NCBI GenBank assembly: GCA_002308635.1
Contig: DBWG01000057.1
Coordinates: 1-24,228, forward strand
Source of the DNA: Ruminococcaceae bacterium UBA1244
GTDB lineage: Bacteria > Bacillota > Clostridia > Oscillospirales > Acutalibacteraceae
Direction: 5' to 3'
Length of the DNA: 24,228 nucleotides
The notes beneath the pieces are model-generated. The model had not been told where the DNA came from and did not search any database. It saw only the letters and a list, made by a program, of their open reading frames with translations. The number at the start of each line of letters is the position of its first letter. Positions within the stretch are counted from its first letter, which is position 1. This document shows, piece by piece, positions 24,184 to 24,228 of this stretch. A program made the position numbers and the translations under genes.

Positions 24184-24228
24184 GCGGGTATGGCGGAATT
24201 GGCAGACGCGCTAGCTTCAGGTGCTAGT
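24184..24228 (+). tRNA. tRNA-Leu(CAG), cut by the window end
   Basis: The 5' half of a leucine tRNA. The acceptor strand GCGGGTA is followed by TG, a D-arm with GGCAGAC, and the anticodon stem CTAGC/GCTAG around the loop TTCAGGT, giving anticodon CAG (reads CUG). The long variable arm, T-arm and 3' acceptor strand lie beyond the window. Confidence 0.93.

Overview
The window looks like a chromosomal segment from a low-to-moderate GC Gram-positive bacterium of the Clostridia, most like Ruminococcus or a related Oscillospiraceae. The reasons are the AddAB pair (not RecBCD), lipoproteins with a clostridial lipobox, strong AGGAGG ribosome sites, AT-rich sigma-A promoters, and a long S8 cell-envelope protease with a Firmicute-type C-terminal anchor. 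The taxon is an inference from gene style; no rRNA or other marker gene is present. No phage, insertion sequence or CRISPR array was seen. Every stretch without a gene is shorter than about 250 bp.

Layout. Positions 1-213 are AT-rich with no gene I can support. From 214 to 12270 all genes are on the minus strand: a manganese exporter (mntP), the recombination helicase-nuclease pair addB-addA (8 nt overlap), release factor 2 (prfB, with its own promoter and terminator), and a lipoprotein / ABC ATPase / ABC permease operon. A divergent promoter region (12271-12473) leads to plus-strand genes: a PTS Enzyme I-like protein, endonuclease III (nth), a LolD/MacB-type ABC ATPase with no partner permease, and a small 84-residue protein with an unusually strong promoter. 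A double-terminator convergence (15993-16063) separates these from the second minus-strand block: a 1323-residue S8 protease, pyrE, a small XRE-type regulator, thiS coupled to glgB, and an SCP2-like protein. A tRNA-Leu(CAG) gene starts at 24184 and runs off the window.

Functionally the region is a mixture of housekeeping units: DNA repair (AddAB, Nth), translation termination (RF2), pyrimidine synthesis (PyrE), glycogen branching (GlgB), a sulfur carrier (ThiS), metal export (MntP), and envelope functions (ABC exporter, S8 protease). I did not find a clear new multi-gene defence or mobile system.

The most interesting points are these. (1) The Enzyme I-like protein keeps the phosphorylatable His and the Cys acid but has lost a PEP-phosphate Arg and the Mg-binding Asp. 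(2) prfB reads CTT GAC in frame exactly where other bacteria have the CTT TGA C frameshift site, so the autoregulatory frameshift is absent. (3) An uncharacterised 84-aa protein sits behind a consensus promoter, a 5' stem-loop and a perfect Shine-Dalgarno. (4) Three 10-bp tandem repeats precede the protease, which itself ends in a degenerate sortase-like signal. (5) thiS is translationally coupled to glgB, with no other thiamine gene present.
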